A stretch of 64,000 nt of DNA, taken from the NCBI RefSeq assembly GCF_001417775.1, contig NZ_BBZJ01000016.1:62001-126000 (forward strand). The letters are read 5' to 3'. Both the position numbers and the translations under genes were made by a program. Numbering within the stretch: the first letter of the stretch is position 1; the number at the start of each line of letters is the position of its first letter. Below are positions 35,417 to 44,254 of this stretch, in pieces. Source of the DNA: Streptomyces sp. TP-A0356 (GTDB lineage: Bacteria > Actinomycetota > Actinomycetes > Streptomycetales > Streptomycetaceae). The notes under the pieces are model-generated. The model had not been told where the DNA came from. It worked only from the letters and a program-made list of their open reading frames with translations, and searched no databases.

Positions 35417-36247
35417 TCAGGGCGTGCGCACCTCCGCGAAGGCACGTTCGAAAGCGGCCCGTGTCGTCGTCCCGCGCGTGCGGTCCAGCACGGCGAACAC
35501 GACTTCCTCGAAGTATCCCTCGAACCGCCCCCCGACCAGCAGCCCGCGGAACGCCCCGGCCACCTCGGCCGGGTCGTTCCGGAACACGCCGCAGCCCCAG
35601 GCGCCCAGCACCAGCTGTCGGTAGCCGCGGGCGGCCGCCGTCTCCAGGACCCGTTCGGCGCGTGTGGCCAGGGCCCGCGGCAGGTCTCCCGCGCGCTCCG
35701 GCGCCGTCCGCCGGACCACTCCGGCGTTCGGCGCCGCGGCGGTCAGGAATCCCACCCGGTACGGCGTGTCGAGCAGATGCCCGCGGTCGTCGCGGAAGAC
35801 GGGCACGGCCGGTGAGTGCAGCACGCGATCGGTGTAGAACGGGTCGCGGTGCGCCCGGTGGTGGTCGTAGAACTCCCTCGCCTCGCGGAGGCACGCGTAC
35901 AGGGCGGAGGCCCGGCACAGGGCCTCCTCCTGGGCCTGCGCGCCGTTCAGGAAGCCGCCGCCCGGGTTGCGCGCGGAGGCGAAGTTCAGCACGGCCACCG
36001 GGTCACCCGATCGGCCGGTGAGGCGCCGGGCGGCTTCCAGGCTGGACTCCCCGGTGACCTCGAAGACCGTGGCGAGGGGGGCGGCCCAGGGCGTCTCCAC
36101 CGGGTCCGGCCCGTACATCCGCGTCCCGGCACGGGCGGCCTCGACCGCCGCGGCGATGGCCACCGTACGCCCGTCGGACGCACGGTAGGCACCCGCCGCG
36201 ACGATCTCCTGCGTCTGCTGCGCGATCCCCCGCAGACGCGCGCTCAC
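35417..36247 (-). CDS. TIGR02452 family (macro/PARG-like) protein
   Basis: A 276-residue protein of the microbial PARG-like/macro-domain group. The N-terminal part is GIAQQTQEIVAAGAYRASDG. The ADP-ribose-binding loop is VLNFASARNPGGGFLNGAQA followed by QEEALCRASALY, in which the paired Glu residues match the catalytic QEE of bacterial PARG. The C-terminal macro motif is LVLGAWGCGVFRNDP. The predicted role is removal of ADP-ribose from proteins or RNA. GTG 36247 has GGGGGTGG just upstream. It is divergent from egtA. Confidence 0.82.
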   Translation of the reverse strand: MSARLRGIAQQTQEIVAAGAYRASDGRTVAIAAAVEAARAGTRMYGPDPVETPWAAPLATVFEVTGESSLEAARRLTGRSGDPVAVLNFASARNPGGGFLNGAQAQEEALCRASALYACLREAREFYDHHRAHRDPFYTDRVLHSPAVPVFRDDRGHLLDTPYRVGFLTAAAPNAGVVRRTAPERAGDLPRALATRAERVLETAAARGYRQLVLGAWGCGVFRNDPAEVAGAFRGLLVGGRFEGYFEEVVFAVLDRTRGTTTRAAFERAFAEVRTP

Positions 36248-36548
36248 GGCGCCACCCCCGTGGGCGCCGTGAGGCCGTCGCGCCCGACCTCGCCCGGCGT
36301 ACCGCCGGCCTCCCCCGTCGTGCTCATGAACGCATGGTGAGCGATGCTGGTCGTACGCCGCAACAGAGTTTCCCGGCCCTGAAGGCAAGCGCTCGTCACT
36401 TGCAGAACAGGAGACGAGTGGTCGGGGAAGCGCCCAAGGGGCACTCTTGTGCGAAACCACGTGAGGGTCTTGGGTGGGACGAGCGTTGCCGACCCGGCTC
36501 ATCCGACACCGGGCCGGCGGCATGGTGGAATCTCAGGAGGATCCCGAC
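36248..36548. other. 301-bp divergent region between TIGR02452 gene and egtA
   Basis: This region should carry the egt operon promoter. AGGAGG (36535-36540) before ATG 36549 is its ribosome binding site. A short minus-strand reading frame (27 codons, ending at 36244 with a GTGA overlap) has no ribosome binding site and no recognizable product. No other gene is seen. Confidence 0.45.
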
Positions 36549-37865
36549 ATGTCCGATTCGGTGAGTGACTGTACGGAGCACCGCTCCGCCGTCACCGACG
36601 CCGAGGTGGAGGCGCTGGTCCGCGGTATCTGCTTCAAGACCGGACCGCCTCGTTGCCTCGGTGTGGAAGTGGAATGGCTCGTCCACGAGCTGCACAAGCC
36701 ATGGCTTCGGGTACCACCCGAACGTCTCCGTGCGGCCTACGCCGCACTGCGCACCTTGCCGCTGCGTTCGGCCCTCACGGTCGAGCCGGGCGGCCAACTG
36801 GAGCTCAGCTCCCTCCCGGCCGCCTCGCTGATGGAGTGCATAGGGTCCGTCTCCGCCGACCTCGACGCGGTACGCGCCGTACTGCGCGAGGCGGGACTGG
36901 GCCTCAGCGGCTACGGCCAGGATCCCTGGAACCCTCCGCGCCGCTACCTCCATGAGCCGCGCTACGACGCCATGGAGCGCTACCTCGATCGCACCGGCCC
37001 GGAGGGGCGGTTCATGATGTGCTCGTCCGCATCGGTCCAGGTGTGCGTGGACGCGGGATACGAGGAACCGGGCCCTCTGGGCCACGGACGGCGCTGGTGG
37101 CTCGCGCACCAGCTGGGCGCGGTGCTGGTCGCCGCGTTCGCGCACTCGCCGCTGTCCCGGGGCAGGCCCACGGGCTGGCGCTCGACGCGGCAGTCCCTGT
37201 GGGCGGCCATGGAGCCGGGACGCAGCAGCGCCCCGGCTCTCGACGGCGACCCGCGCGCCGCCTGGGCCCGGCATGTGATGGACGCGCCGGTGATGTGCGT
37301 GCGGGCCGAGTCCGGTCCCTGGCGTGTGCCCGACGGCCTCACCTTCCGGGCCTGGGCCCGGTCCGCCGACCCGCCGGACCGTGCCGACCTCGACTACCAC
37401 CTGACGACCCTGTTCCCCCCGATCCGGCCCCGCGGCCATCTCGAACTCCGCATGATCGACGCCCAGCCGGGCGACGACGGGTGGATCGTGCCGCTCGCCG
37501 TGACGGCCGCGCTCTTCGACGACCCCGAGGCCGCCGAGACCGCCTACCGCACGGTGAAACCCCTCGCGGAGCGGACGGGCGGCCGCCCGGCCCCGTCCAA
37601 TCCGCTGTGGGTGGCCGCCGCCCGCGACGGACTGTCCGATCCCGAACTGCGCGACGCCGCCGTCGCCTGTTTCGCGGCCGCGGCCGAGGCGCTGCCCAGG
37701 ATCGGCGCCGACCAGGTGGTGCGGCACGCCGTCGCGGAGTTCACCGACCGCTATGTGGCCCGGGGCCGCTGCCCCGCCGACGATCTGCTGCGCCAGTTCC
37801 ACGGGGAGGACACCCGTTCCGGCGGGAAGGACACCCTGTTCCACGGGAAGGACATCCGCACATGA
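36549..37865 (+). CDS. egtA: Glutamate-cysteine ligase EgtA (ergothioneine biosynthesis)
   Basis: A 438-residue member of the GCS2-like ligases. The conserved N-terminal region is KTGPPRCLGVEVEWLVHEL, with the acidic metal/glutamate pocket, followed by TVEPGGQLELSSLPAASL and FMMCSSASVQVCVDAG. It makes gamma-glutamylcysteine, the sulfur donor for EgtB. AGGAGG lies 8 nt before ATG 36549. It is the first of four overlapping genes egtA-B-C-D. The extreme C-terminus is an imperfect seven-residue repeat (FHGEDTR, SGGKDTL, FHGKDIR), which looks like recent in-frame tandem duplication. Confidence 0.93.
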   Translation: MSDSVSDCTEHRSAVTDAEVEALVRGICFKTGPPRCLGVEVEWLVHELHKPWLRVPPERLRAAYAALRTLPLRSALTVEPGGQLELSSLPAASLMECIGSVSADLDAVRAVLREAGLGLSGYGQDPWNPPRRYLHEPRYDAMERYLDRTGPEGRFMMCSSASVQVCVDAGYEEPGPLGHGRRWWLAHQLGAVLVAAFAHSPLSRGRPTGWRSTRQSLWAAMEPGRSSAPALDGDPRAAWARHVMDAPVMCVRAESGPWRVPDGLTFRAWARSADPPDRADLDYHLTTLFPPIRPRGHLELRMIDAQPGDDGWIVPLAVTAALFDDPEAAETAYRTVKPLAERTGGRPAPSNPLWVAAARDGLSDPELRDAAVACFAAAAEALPRIGADQVVRHAVAEFTDRYVARGRCPADDLLRQFHGEDTRSGGKDTLFHGKDIRT

Positions 37866-39178
37866 CCGACGACCGGTCGCCGATCGACCCCGACACGCTC
37901 CGGGACCGCGCGCTGGACGCCCTGACCACGGCCCGCGACCGCACCGCGCTGCTGACCACCTGTGTCGAGGATCCCGACCTCACGGCCCAGCACTCGCCGC
38001 TGATGTCACCGCTGGTCTGGGACCTCGCGCACATAGGCAACCAGGAAGAGCTGTGGCTGGTGCGCACGGTCGCGGGACACGAGGCCATACGGCCCGAGAT
38101 CGACGGGATCTACGACGCCTTCGAGCACCCGCGCGCCGAACGTCCCTCGCTCCCGCTGCTGCCGCCCGACGAGGCGCGGCGGTACACCGCGGAGGTGCGC
38201 GGCCGGGCCCTGGACGTGCTGGAGAGCACGCCGTTCGAGGGCCGGCGCCTGACGGAGGCGGGCTTCGCCTTCGGCATGATCGCCCAACACGAACAGCAGC
38301 ACGACGAAACGATGCTGATCACCCATCAGCTTCGCAAGGGACCGCAGGCGCTCACCGCGCCCGACCCGGCGCCCGCACCGCCGTACAGCGGTCCCTCCGA
38401 AGTCCTCGTCCCCGGTGGCCCGTTCACCATGGGCACCTCCACCGAGCCATGGGCACTGGACAACGAACGACCCGCGCACCAGCGCCTGGTGCCCGCCTTC
38501 CACATCGACACCCTCCCGGTGACGAATGCCGCCTACCAGGCCTTCATCGAGGACGGAGGCTATGGCTCCGAACGCTGGTGGACGCCGGAGGGCTGGGACC
38601 ACATCCGCCGGCACGAGATCGAGGCCCCGCTGTTCTGGCGCCGCGAGGGCGGGCAGTGGCTGCGACGGCGCTTCGGCGTCACGGAGGTCGTACCGCCCGA
38701 CGAACCGGTCCTGCACGTGTGCTGGTACGAGGCGGACGCGTACGCGCGCTGGGCGGGGCGCCGGCTGCCCAGCGAGACGGAGTGGGAGAAGGCGGCCCGC
38801 CACGACCCGGCCACGGGCCGCTCCCGCCGCTATCCGTGGGGCGACGCCGACCCGGCACCCGAGCACGCCAACCTCGGGCAGCGGCATCTGCGTCCCGCCC
38901 CGGCCGGAAGCTATCCGGCGGGCGCCTCGCCGCTCGGCGTACGGCAGTTGATCGGTGACGTGTGGGAGTGGACCTCCAGCGACTTCCTGCCGTACCCGGG
39001 GTTCAGTGCGTTCCCGTACAAGGAGTACTCGGAGGTGTTCTTCGGGCCCGAGTACAAGGTGCTGCGCGGCGGTTCGTTCGCCGTGGACCCGGTGGCGTGC
39101 CGGGGTACGTTCCGCAACTGGGACTATCCGATCCGGCGGCAGATCTTCTCCGGCTTCCGTACCGCCCGGGACGCCTGA
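37862..39178 (+). CDS. egtB: Sulfoxide synthase EgtB
   Basis: A 438-residue non-heme iron enzyme. The N-terminal DinB-like domain carries the iron ligands His57 (LVWDLAHIGNQEE), His143 and His147 (AQHEQQHDET). The C-terminal half is a formylglycine-generating-enzyme/C-type-lectin fold with VPGGPFTMGTS, VTNAAYQAFIEDGG, RLPSETEWEKAAR and VWEWTSSDF. It joins gamma-glutamylcysteine to hercynine with oxygen, forming the sulfoxide. It overlaps egtA (ATGA) and touches egtC (TGATG). Confidence 0.96.
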   Translation: MTDDRSPIDPDTLRDRALDALTTARDRTALLTTCVEDPDLTAQHSPLMSPLVWDLAHIGNQEELWLVRTVAGHEAIRPEIDGIYDAFEHPRAERPSLPLLPPDEARRYTAEVRGRALDVLESTPFEGRRLTEAGFAFGMIAQHEQQHDETMLITHQLRKGPQALTAPDPAPAPPYSGPSEVLVPGGPFTMGTSTEPWALDNERPAHQRLVPAFHIDTLPVTNAAYQAFIEDGGYGSERWWTPEGWDHIRRHEIEAPLFWRREGGQWLRRRFGVTEVVPPDEPVLHVCWYEADAYARWAGRRLPSETEWEKAARHDPATGRSRRYPWGDADPAPEHANLGQRHLRPAPAGSYPAGASPLGVRQLIGDVWEWTSSDFLPYPGFSAFPYKEYSEVFFGPEYKVLRGGSFAVDPVACRGTFRNWDYPIRRQIFSGFRTARDA

Positions 39179-39969
39179 TGTGCCGTCACCTCGCGTTCCT
39201 GGGGCCCGAGGAGCCGCTCGGCCGGCTCCTCGTGGAACCCCCGCACAGCCTGTACCGGCAGTCGTGGGCACCACGGAGGCAGCGGCACGGGACCGTCAAC
39301 GCCGATGGCTTCGGGGTGGGCTGGTACGCGGAGGGTGACCCGGTGCCGGCCCGCTACCGCCGGGCCGGACCCGTCTGGGGCGACCAGTCCTTCGCCGACC
39401 TCGCCCGGGTCGTACGCTCGGGCGCCTTCCTCGGCGCCGTACGGGACGCGACCGTGGGCAGCGCCGATCGGGAGGCCGCGGCGGCGCCGTTCGCCGCGGG
39501 CACCTGGCTGTTCAGCCACAACGGTGCCGTGGCCGGATGGCCCCGCTCGCTCGCCGGCCCGGCGGGCTCCCTGCCACCGGCCGAGCTGCTGTCGCTGGAG
39601 GCGCGCAGCGACTCGGCGCTCGTATGGGCGCTGGTGCTGAACCGTCTGCGCGGCGGGGACGACGAGGGGCAGGCGCTGGCGGACACCGTGCTGGAGGTCG
39701 CCACGGCGGCTCCCGGCTCCCGGCTCAACCTGCTCCTCACCAACGGCGCGACGATCACCGCGACCGCGTGGGGGGACACCCACTGGTACCTCACCGAACC
39801 CGGCCACCGCACCGTCGTGGCCTCCGAACCGTACGACGACGATCCGCGCTGGCAGGAGGTGCCCGACCACACGCTGCTCGTGGCCGACCGCACCGGCGTC
39901 CTGCTGACCCCCCTCAAGGACCTGCGCGAGGACATGGCATCCGCACCATCCGAGGAGCCCAGCACGTGA
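39178..39969 (+). CDS. egtC: Gamma-glutamyl hercynylcysteine sulfoxide hydrolase EgtC
   Basis: A 263-residue class II glutamine amidotransferase-type hydrolase. Catalytic Cys2 follows the initiator Met (MCRHLAFLG), and [10 protein letters not shown] and WLFSHNGAV are the usual binding motifs. It removes the gamma-glutamyl group from the EgtB product. Its ATG shares one base with the egtB stop, and its TGA overlaps the egtD GTG, so the four genes are translationally coupled. Confidence 0.95.
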   Translation: MCRHLAFLGPEEPLGRLLVEPPHSLYRQSWAPRRQRHGTVNADGFGVGWYAEGDPVPARYRRAGPVWGDQSFADLARVVRSGAFLGAVRDATVGSADREAAAAPFAAGTWLFSHNGAVAGWPRSLAGPAGSLPPAELLSLEARSDSALVWALVLNRLRGGDDEGQALADTVLEVATAAPGSRLNLLLTNGATITATAWGDTHWYLTEPGHRTVVASEPYDDDPRWQEVPDHTLLVADRTGVLLTPLKDLREDMASAPSEEPST

Positions 39970-40928
39970 GCCCGTTCCTTCTCACCCGCACCCTTCCCGA
40001 GGACGCCACGGACGCCGCACTGCGCGCCGACGTGCTCCAAGGCCTCACCGGCATGCCCAAGACCCTGCCGCCGAAGTGGTTCTACGACGCGCACGGCAGC
40101 GACCTCTTCGAGAAGATCACCGAACTGCCGGAGTACTACCCGACACGCGCCGAGCGGGAGATCCTGGTCGCCCGCTCCGGGGAGATCGCGGCCGCGACCG
40201 GCGCGCGGACGCTGGTCGAGCTCGGCTCCGGCTCCTCCGAGAAGACCCGGTACCTGCTGGACGCGCTGACCGGCCTGCGCACCTATGTGCCGGTCGACGT
40301 GAGCGAGAGCGCGCTGACCCAGGCGGGGCACGCGCTGATCGCCGAGCGGCCCGGACTCGACGTCCACGCGCTGATCGCGGACTTCACCGCCGGGCTCACG
40401 CTGCCCCGGACGCCCGGGCCACGGCTGGTGGCGTTCCTCGGCGGCACGATCGGCAATCTGCTGCCCGCCGAGCGGTCGGCGTTCCTGAAGTCCGTACGGT
40501 CCCTGCTGGCGCCCGGGGACGCGCTGCTACTCGGCACCGACCTGGTGAAGGACGCGGCGGCGCTGGTGGCGGCGTACGACGACGCGGCCGGGGTGACGGC
40601 CGAGTTCAACAAGAACGTGCTGGCCGTCGTCAATCGTGAGCTGGGGGCCGACTTCGATCCCGACGCGTTCGCCCATGTGGCCCTGTGGGACGCCGAGAAC
40701 GAGTGGATCGAGATGCGGCTGCGGGCGCGCAGGGCGCAGACCGTGAAGATCCCCGCGCTGGACCTGGCGGTCGACTTCGCGGCGGGCGAGGAGCTGCGCA
40801 CGGAGGTGTCGGCGAAGTTCCGCAAGGACGGTGTACGCCGTGAACTGGGCCAGGTGGGGCTTGAGTTGACGCACTGGTGGACGGACGAGGAGGGGAGGTT
40901 CGCGCTGTCGTTGAGCCTGGCGCGCTGA
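39966..40928 (+). CDS. egtD: L-histidine N-alpha-methyltransferase EgtD
   Basis: A 320-residue SAM methyltransferase that trimethylates histidine to hercynine, the first precursor of ergothioneine. The SAM motif is [19 protein letters not shown], preceded by [19 protein letters not shown]. Substrate-side motifs are [29 protein letters not shown] and [14 protein letters not shown]. It is the last gene of the operon. The final step enzyme EgtE (a PLP C-S lyase) is not in this cluster, as is common in Streptomyces. Confidence 0.96.
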   Translation: MSPFLLTRTLPEDATDAALRADVLQGLTGMPKTLPPKWFYDAHGSDLFEKITELPEYYPTRAEREILVARSGEIAAATGARTLVELGSGSSEKTRYLLDALTGLRTYVPVDVSESALTQAGHALIAERPGLDVHALIADFTAGLTLPRTPGPRLVAFLGGTIGNLLPAERSAFLKSVRSLLAPGDALLLGTDLVKDAAALVAAYDDAAGVTAEFNKNVLAVVNRELGADFDPDAFAHVALWDAENEWIEMRLRARRAQTVKIPALDLAVDFAAGEELRTEVSAKFRKDGVRRELGQVGLELTHWWTDEEGRFALSLSLAR

Positions 40929-41127
40929 CGACGGCGGGCGCGGCGGGCGTCGCCCGGCCCTGCGCGGCACGGCCGCCACGGCCGCGACGCCCGCCTCGCC
41001 CGCGACCGCCCGGGCGAGGGTGGTCTTGGGCACGTCAAGGGGTGATCCGACGTCTCGCGGTCCGGCGCACCGTACGGCACGGTGGAGTGACGTGCGCCAC
41101 ACGCGCCACGCCGAGAGGAGCACTCGC

Positions 41128-41343
41128 ATGACCGATCACACCTACCGGGTCACCGAGATCGTCGGCAGCTCACCCGAGGGCGTCGATCAAGCCATTCGCA
41201 ATGCCATCGGCCGCGCCTCGCAGACCCTTCGCAATCTGGACTGGTTCGAGGTCACGCAGGTCAGGGGACGGATCGAGAACGGTGAGATCGAGCACTACCA
41301 GGTGGGGCTGAAGGTGGGCTTCCGCCTGGAGGACGGCGAGTAG
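41128..41343 (+). CDS. Dodecin family protein
   Basis: A 71-residue dodecin. The strand-helix-strand-strand pattern is YRVTEIVGSSPEGVDQAIRN then ASQTLRNLDWFEVTQVRG and HYQVGLKVGFRLED. The Trp in LDWFEV is the residue that stacks on flavin. Twelve subunits form a hollow sphere that stores FMN/riboflavin (or CoA in actinobacterial members). ATG 41128 has GAGAGGAG upstream. It is convergent with the HAD gene 10 bp away. Confidence 0.92.
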   Translation: MTDHTYRVTEIVGSSPEGVDQAIRNAIGRASQTLRNLDWFEVTQVRGRIENGEIEHYQVGLKVGFRLEDGE

Positions 41344-41353
41344 CGGGGCCCTC

Positions 41354-41842
41354 TCAGGTCCGGCCCTCCCGCTCCTGCGCGTCCTTCAGCGCGGCGGAGG
41401 GGGCCGCCCAGCGGGCGCGTAGGACCGTGAAACCCGCCCGTTCGGCGTCCTGGCAGACCAGTTCGTCGTCGTCGACGAGCACACGGACCTCACGGCCGTC
41501 GGCGAGTTCGCGGAGGATCTCCAGCTTGGTGAGGCGGGCGGGCCTGCGGTCGCCGTTCGCCCGCATGTACAGGCGCCCCTCGGGCAGCCCATGGGCGGCG
41601 AGCCAGTCGAGCGTGTCGCGCCGGCAGCGTGCGGGCCGCCCGGTCAGATAGACGATCTCGCACTCCTCGGCGCTGCGCAGCGCGAGCGCGACGCCCTCGG
41701 CCAGCGGCGGGTCCTGCGGCGCCGCCGCGAAGAACGCGTTCCAGTCCCGCGGCTCCGCCTCCAGGAAACGCTGCCGGTGCGCGGTGTCCGCGAGGGTGTT
41801 GTCGAGATCGAAGACGGCGACCGGCCTGCTGCTGTTCGTCAC
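41354..41842 (-). CDS. HAD family phosphatase
   Basis: A 162-residue HAD protein with motif I VAVFDLDNTLAD (nucleophile Asp), motif II VYLTGRPARCRRDTLDWLA, and motif III/IV VRVLVDDDELVC. The TGRP motif and small cap resemble the 3'-phosphatase domain of polynucleotide kinases or acid phosphatase-like HADs; the substrate cannot be fixed. GTG 41842 has TAGAGT ending 6 nt upstream and no ribosome binding site, so it may be leaderless. Confidence 0.83.
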   Translation of the reverse strand: MTNSSRPVAVFDLDNTLADTAHRQRFLEAEPRDWNAFFAAAPQDPPLAEGVALALRSAEECEIVYLTGRPARCRRDTLDWLAAHGLPEGRLYMRANGDRRPARLTKLEILRELADGREVRVLVDDDELVCQDAERAGFTVLRARWAAPSAALKDAQEREGRT

Positions 41843-42314
41843 GGGGCCACTCTAGAGAGCGACCCCCAGGGCCTGCCCCCGGGAGTAGGCAGCCACCCCC
41901 GAGAACCCCAGCCGCGCCCCGAGAGGGGCAGCCGCACGCCGAGAGCGCCACGCCCGCCCAGCGACAGCACGCAACGCCAGGACACGACCCCCGGCCGAGG
42001 AACGGCGCCCGCGCCCCGACGAAGACACGCCCACCCGAGAACACCGCCGCGCCCTTGGAAAGGCCGCGCCCGGAGCCGCCTCGGCCGCACGGAACGCGAT
42101 CACGGAACGCGGTCCGGGAACAGGGCGCTCACCGCCCATTCAAATGGTCGGGCCTGGGCCCGTGCCACTCGTCCGGGGTAACCTCCCGGCAGCGTCCTCC
42201 GGGGCCCCGAAGACGGGGTACGCGGCGACGTCCCCCAATCCGTTGGCCATATTTCACCGGCTTCAGCACTGCGTCACGACGGATTCTCGTACAGCAGTGG
42301 TATATGACCCAACC
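41843..42314. other. 472-bp intergenic region with thymine-depleted tract
   Basis: This lies between the divergent HAD and mannosyltransferase genes. Between 41861 and 42060 the plus strand has only 4 T in 200 nt but about 42 A, a strong strand asymmetry. No open frame here has the codon pattern of a Streptomyces gene. The region after 42240 is relatively A/T-rich (ATATTTCACC, GGTATATGACC) and probably holds the mannosyltransferase promoter. Confidence 0.6.
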
Positions 42315-43565
42315 ATGGCCATTCCTCACGTTGCGGACCGCACCCCGGTACCGCAGGGTCAAGGTGTGAGCGCACTCTCGCCCGCCCCCGCCTCCCAGCG
42401 AGGCGGAGGCTCAGACCGTCGCGTCCGCCTTCCCCTTCAGAGCCGGCTCCTGCCCGGCGCGGCGCAGGCCCTCGCCCTGTTCGCCGCCATCCGTCTCGCC
42501 GGCATCGCTGCGATCGCCGTGACGAACCACGTCGCCGGGCACCCGCTGCTCAAGGGCCTGGCCCACTCGTGGGACTCACGCTGGTACCTACACATCGCCG
42601 AGTACGGTTACGGCACCCGCGTCCACGTCCTCGCCAGCGGCGCCGTGCAGCGGGACTGGGCGTTCTTCCCTCTCTACCCGGGGCTCATCCGCGCCGTGTC
42701 CACGGTCCTGCCGATCAGCCCGGGCGCAGCCGCCCTGCTGATCGCCTGGACCGCCTCGGCAGTCGCGGCGTACGGCATCTACGCGATCGGGCATCAGCTG
42801 TACGGGAAGGCGGTCGCCACCGCACTCGTCGGGGTCTGGGCCGCCATGCCGCACTCCGTCGTCCTCGACATCGCGTATACGGAGCCTCTGCTCACCGCGC
42901 TCGCCGCCTGGTCCCTGTACGCACTGATGAAGGGCCGCTGGCTGTGGGCCGGCGGGCTGGCCGCCCTCGCGGGCCTGGCCCGGCCCACCGGGTTCGCCGT
43001 GGCCGTGGCGGTGGGCGCCGTGGCGGTTCACGAGGTCATCAGATCGCGCGGCCGCGTCCCCCTCGGACTGTGGATCGGGACCGCGATCGCACCCCTGGGC
43101 TGGACCGGCTTCATGCTGTGGGTCGGCGAGCACACGGGCGATCTGCTGGGCGGCTACTTCACGGTGCAGCGCGCCTGGGACTCCCGCTTCGACTTCGGCG
43201 CCGGTTCGCTGCACTTCCTCAAGTCGCTGCTCCTGCACGGCGGCCGGGTCGTCTACCCGCTGGCGCTGGTGATCGTCACGGCGGCCGTCCTGCTGTTCTG
43301 TCTGCTGTGCATCGAGCGCGCCCCCCTGGCGCTCATCGCGTACGCCGGCGTACTCGTCCTGATCACGGTCGGCGGCTCCGGACCGTACGGGTCGAAGCCG
43401 CGCTTCCTGCTGCCCGCGTTCCCGCTGCTGATCCCGCTGGCACGCGCGTTCGTACGGACCTGGCGGGTCCGGCCGAAGCACGCGTTCCTGCTCGGCGCCG
43501 CACTCGCCGCCCTCTCCGTGGCCTACGGGACCTACCTCATGACGGCCAGCCACGCGCCGCTGTGA
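42315..43565 (+). CDS. Mannosyltransferase family membrane protein (PIG-V-like)
   Basis: A 416-residue polytopic membrane protein. An N-terminal cytoplasmic arm is followed by about nine hydrophobic segments. The GT-C signature is in the first loop: SWDSRWYLHIAEYGYG, then RDWAFFPLYPGLIR, matching the acidic D-x-x-W/Y motif of PIG-V-like mannosyltransferases. Such enzymes use polyprenyl-phosphate-mannose on the outer membrane face. ATG 42315 has no ribosome binding site; GTG 42366 is an alternative. A hairpin follows the stop. Confidence 0.8.
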   Translation: MAIPHVADRTPVPQGQGVSALSPAPASQRGGGSDRRVRLPLQSRLLPGAAQALALFAAIRLAGIAAIAVTNHVAGHPLLKGLAHSWDSRWYLHIAEYGYGTRVHVLASGAVQRDWAFFPLYPGLIRAVSTVLPISPGAAALLIAWTASAVAAYGIYAIGHQLYGKAVATALVGVWAAMPHSVVLDIAYTEPLLTALAAWSLYALMKGRWLWAGGLAALAGLARPTGFAVAVAVGAVAVHEVIRSRGRVPLGLWIGTAIAPLGWTGFMLWVGEHTGDLLGGYFTVQRAWDSRFDFGAGSLHFLKSLLLHGGRVVYPLALVIVTAAVLLFCLLCIERAPLALIAYAGVLVLITVGGSGPYGSKPRFLLPAFPLLIPLARAFVRTWRVRPKHAFLLGAALAALSVAYGTYLMTASHAPL

Positions 43566-43580
43566 GGCCCGGCAGCCGCT

Positions 43581-43601
43581 CGGCGGCCCCGTAGGCCGCC
43601 G
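43581..43601 (+). terminator. Hairpin after mannosyltransferase gene
   Basis: CGGCGGCC and GGCCGCCG are exact complements around CCGTA, 15 nt after the stop codon. It is compact, GC-rich and without a U-tract. Confidence 0.55.
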
Positions 43602-43861
43602 GCGGCGGCCCGGACCTCGCGGATCACGGAGGTGTCCGTAGTTCGACGCCGTCGAGTCGGGCCGCGATCGCGGCCCCAGACCGCGGAAGGTGCCGACGTA
43701 CCCCGAGCCCTCGCGAAGCTCGTCGCGCTGGTCCCAGTCGTAGTCGATGTCGAGGACCAGTGCGGCTCCCTCACCGACCTCGGCCGATGGAGCCGCCGAC
43801 CGGCGACTGTCTGGCCCGTGGCGGTGCGGGTACCTGGAGGGTGTCGGAACTCTCTGAGGGG
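43602..43861. other. Intergenic region with minus-strand coding-like fragment
   Basis: About 260 bp before the small membrane protein gene. On the minus strand 43673-43762 reads LVLDIDYDWDQRDELREGSG then YVGTFRGLG with normal Streptomyces codon use, but no start or recognizable family is present. It may be a gene remnant. Confidence 0.3.
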
Positions 43862-44164
43862 ATGACTCGGATGCTCTTCATCGGACTGCTCCTCCTCGCG
43901 GCCACCGGCGCCTTCACCGCCCTGGCGATCATCGGGAACCTCTCCGGCGGCCCCCAGTACACGGTGTCGGTGCTGGATCATCCCATCGCCACCATGAACG
44001 TCCTCGCCATCTTCAGCTCCGGCCTCGCCCTGGCGCTGCTCTTCACTCTTGGCCTGGCCACGGCGGTGGGCTCGGCGACACACCGGCACACGGGCCCGGG
44101 ACGGCACCGGGCACACCGGGGCCCGGCGGTCGACGAGATGACGGGACCGGACACCCGGCGCTGA
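43862..44164 (+). CDS. Small two-helix membrane protein
   Basis: A 100-residue protein with two hydrophobic helices (LFIGLLLLAATGAFTALAII, about 5-24, and VLAIFSSGLALALLFTLGLA, about 47-66) and a His/Arg-rich cytoplasmic tail. I do not recognize a family with certainty; short proteins of this layout occur in many Streptomyces. GAGGGG lies just before ATG 43862 and is better spaced for the in-frame ATG 43871. It is convergent with the CBS gene and separated from it by a strong bidirectional hairpin. Confidence 0.6.
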   Translation: MTRMLFIGLLLLAATGAFTALAIIGNLSGGPQYTVSVLDHPIATMNVLAIFSSGLALALLFTLGLATAVGSATHRHTGPGRHRAHRGPAVDEMTGPDTRR

Positions 44165-44175
44165 GGCGCCCGCCC

Positions 44176-44254
44176 AGGGCCCTTCCGACGGATCTCCGCG
44201 GCGTCGCGCCGCCCGGCACGCACCTTGTCCACGGAGATCCGTCAGAAGCGCCCT
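44176..44254. terminator. Bidirectional terminator, 23-bp arms
   Basis: 44176-44198 (AGGGCCCTTC...GGATCTCCG) and 44232-44254 are complementary with only two mismatches, separated by 33 nt. It lies between convergent genes. The right arm overlaps the stop codon of the CBS gene. Confidence 0.8.

Noticed and set aside
36244..36327. 27-codon upstream peptide before the TIGR02452 gene
   Set aside because: It has a GTGA overlap but no ribosome binding site or sequence that suggests a real product.
36396..37844. 482-codon minus-strand frame opposite egtA
   Set aside because: It is a shadow of egtA; no motif, and no start signal.
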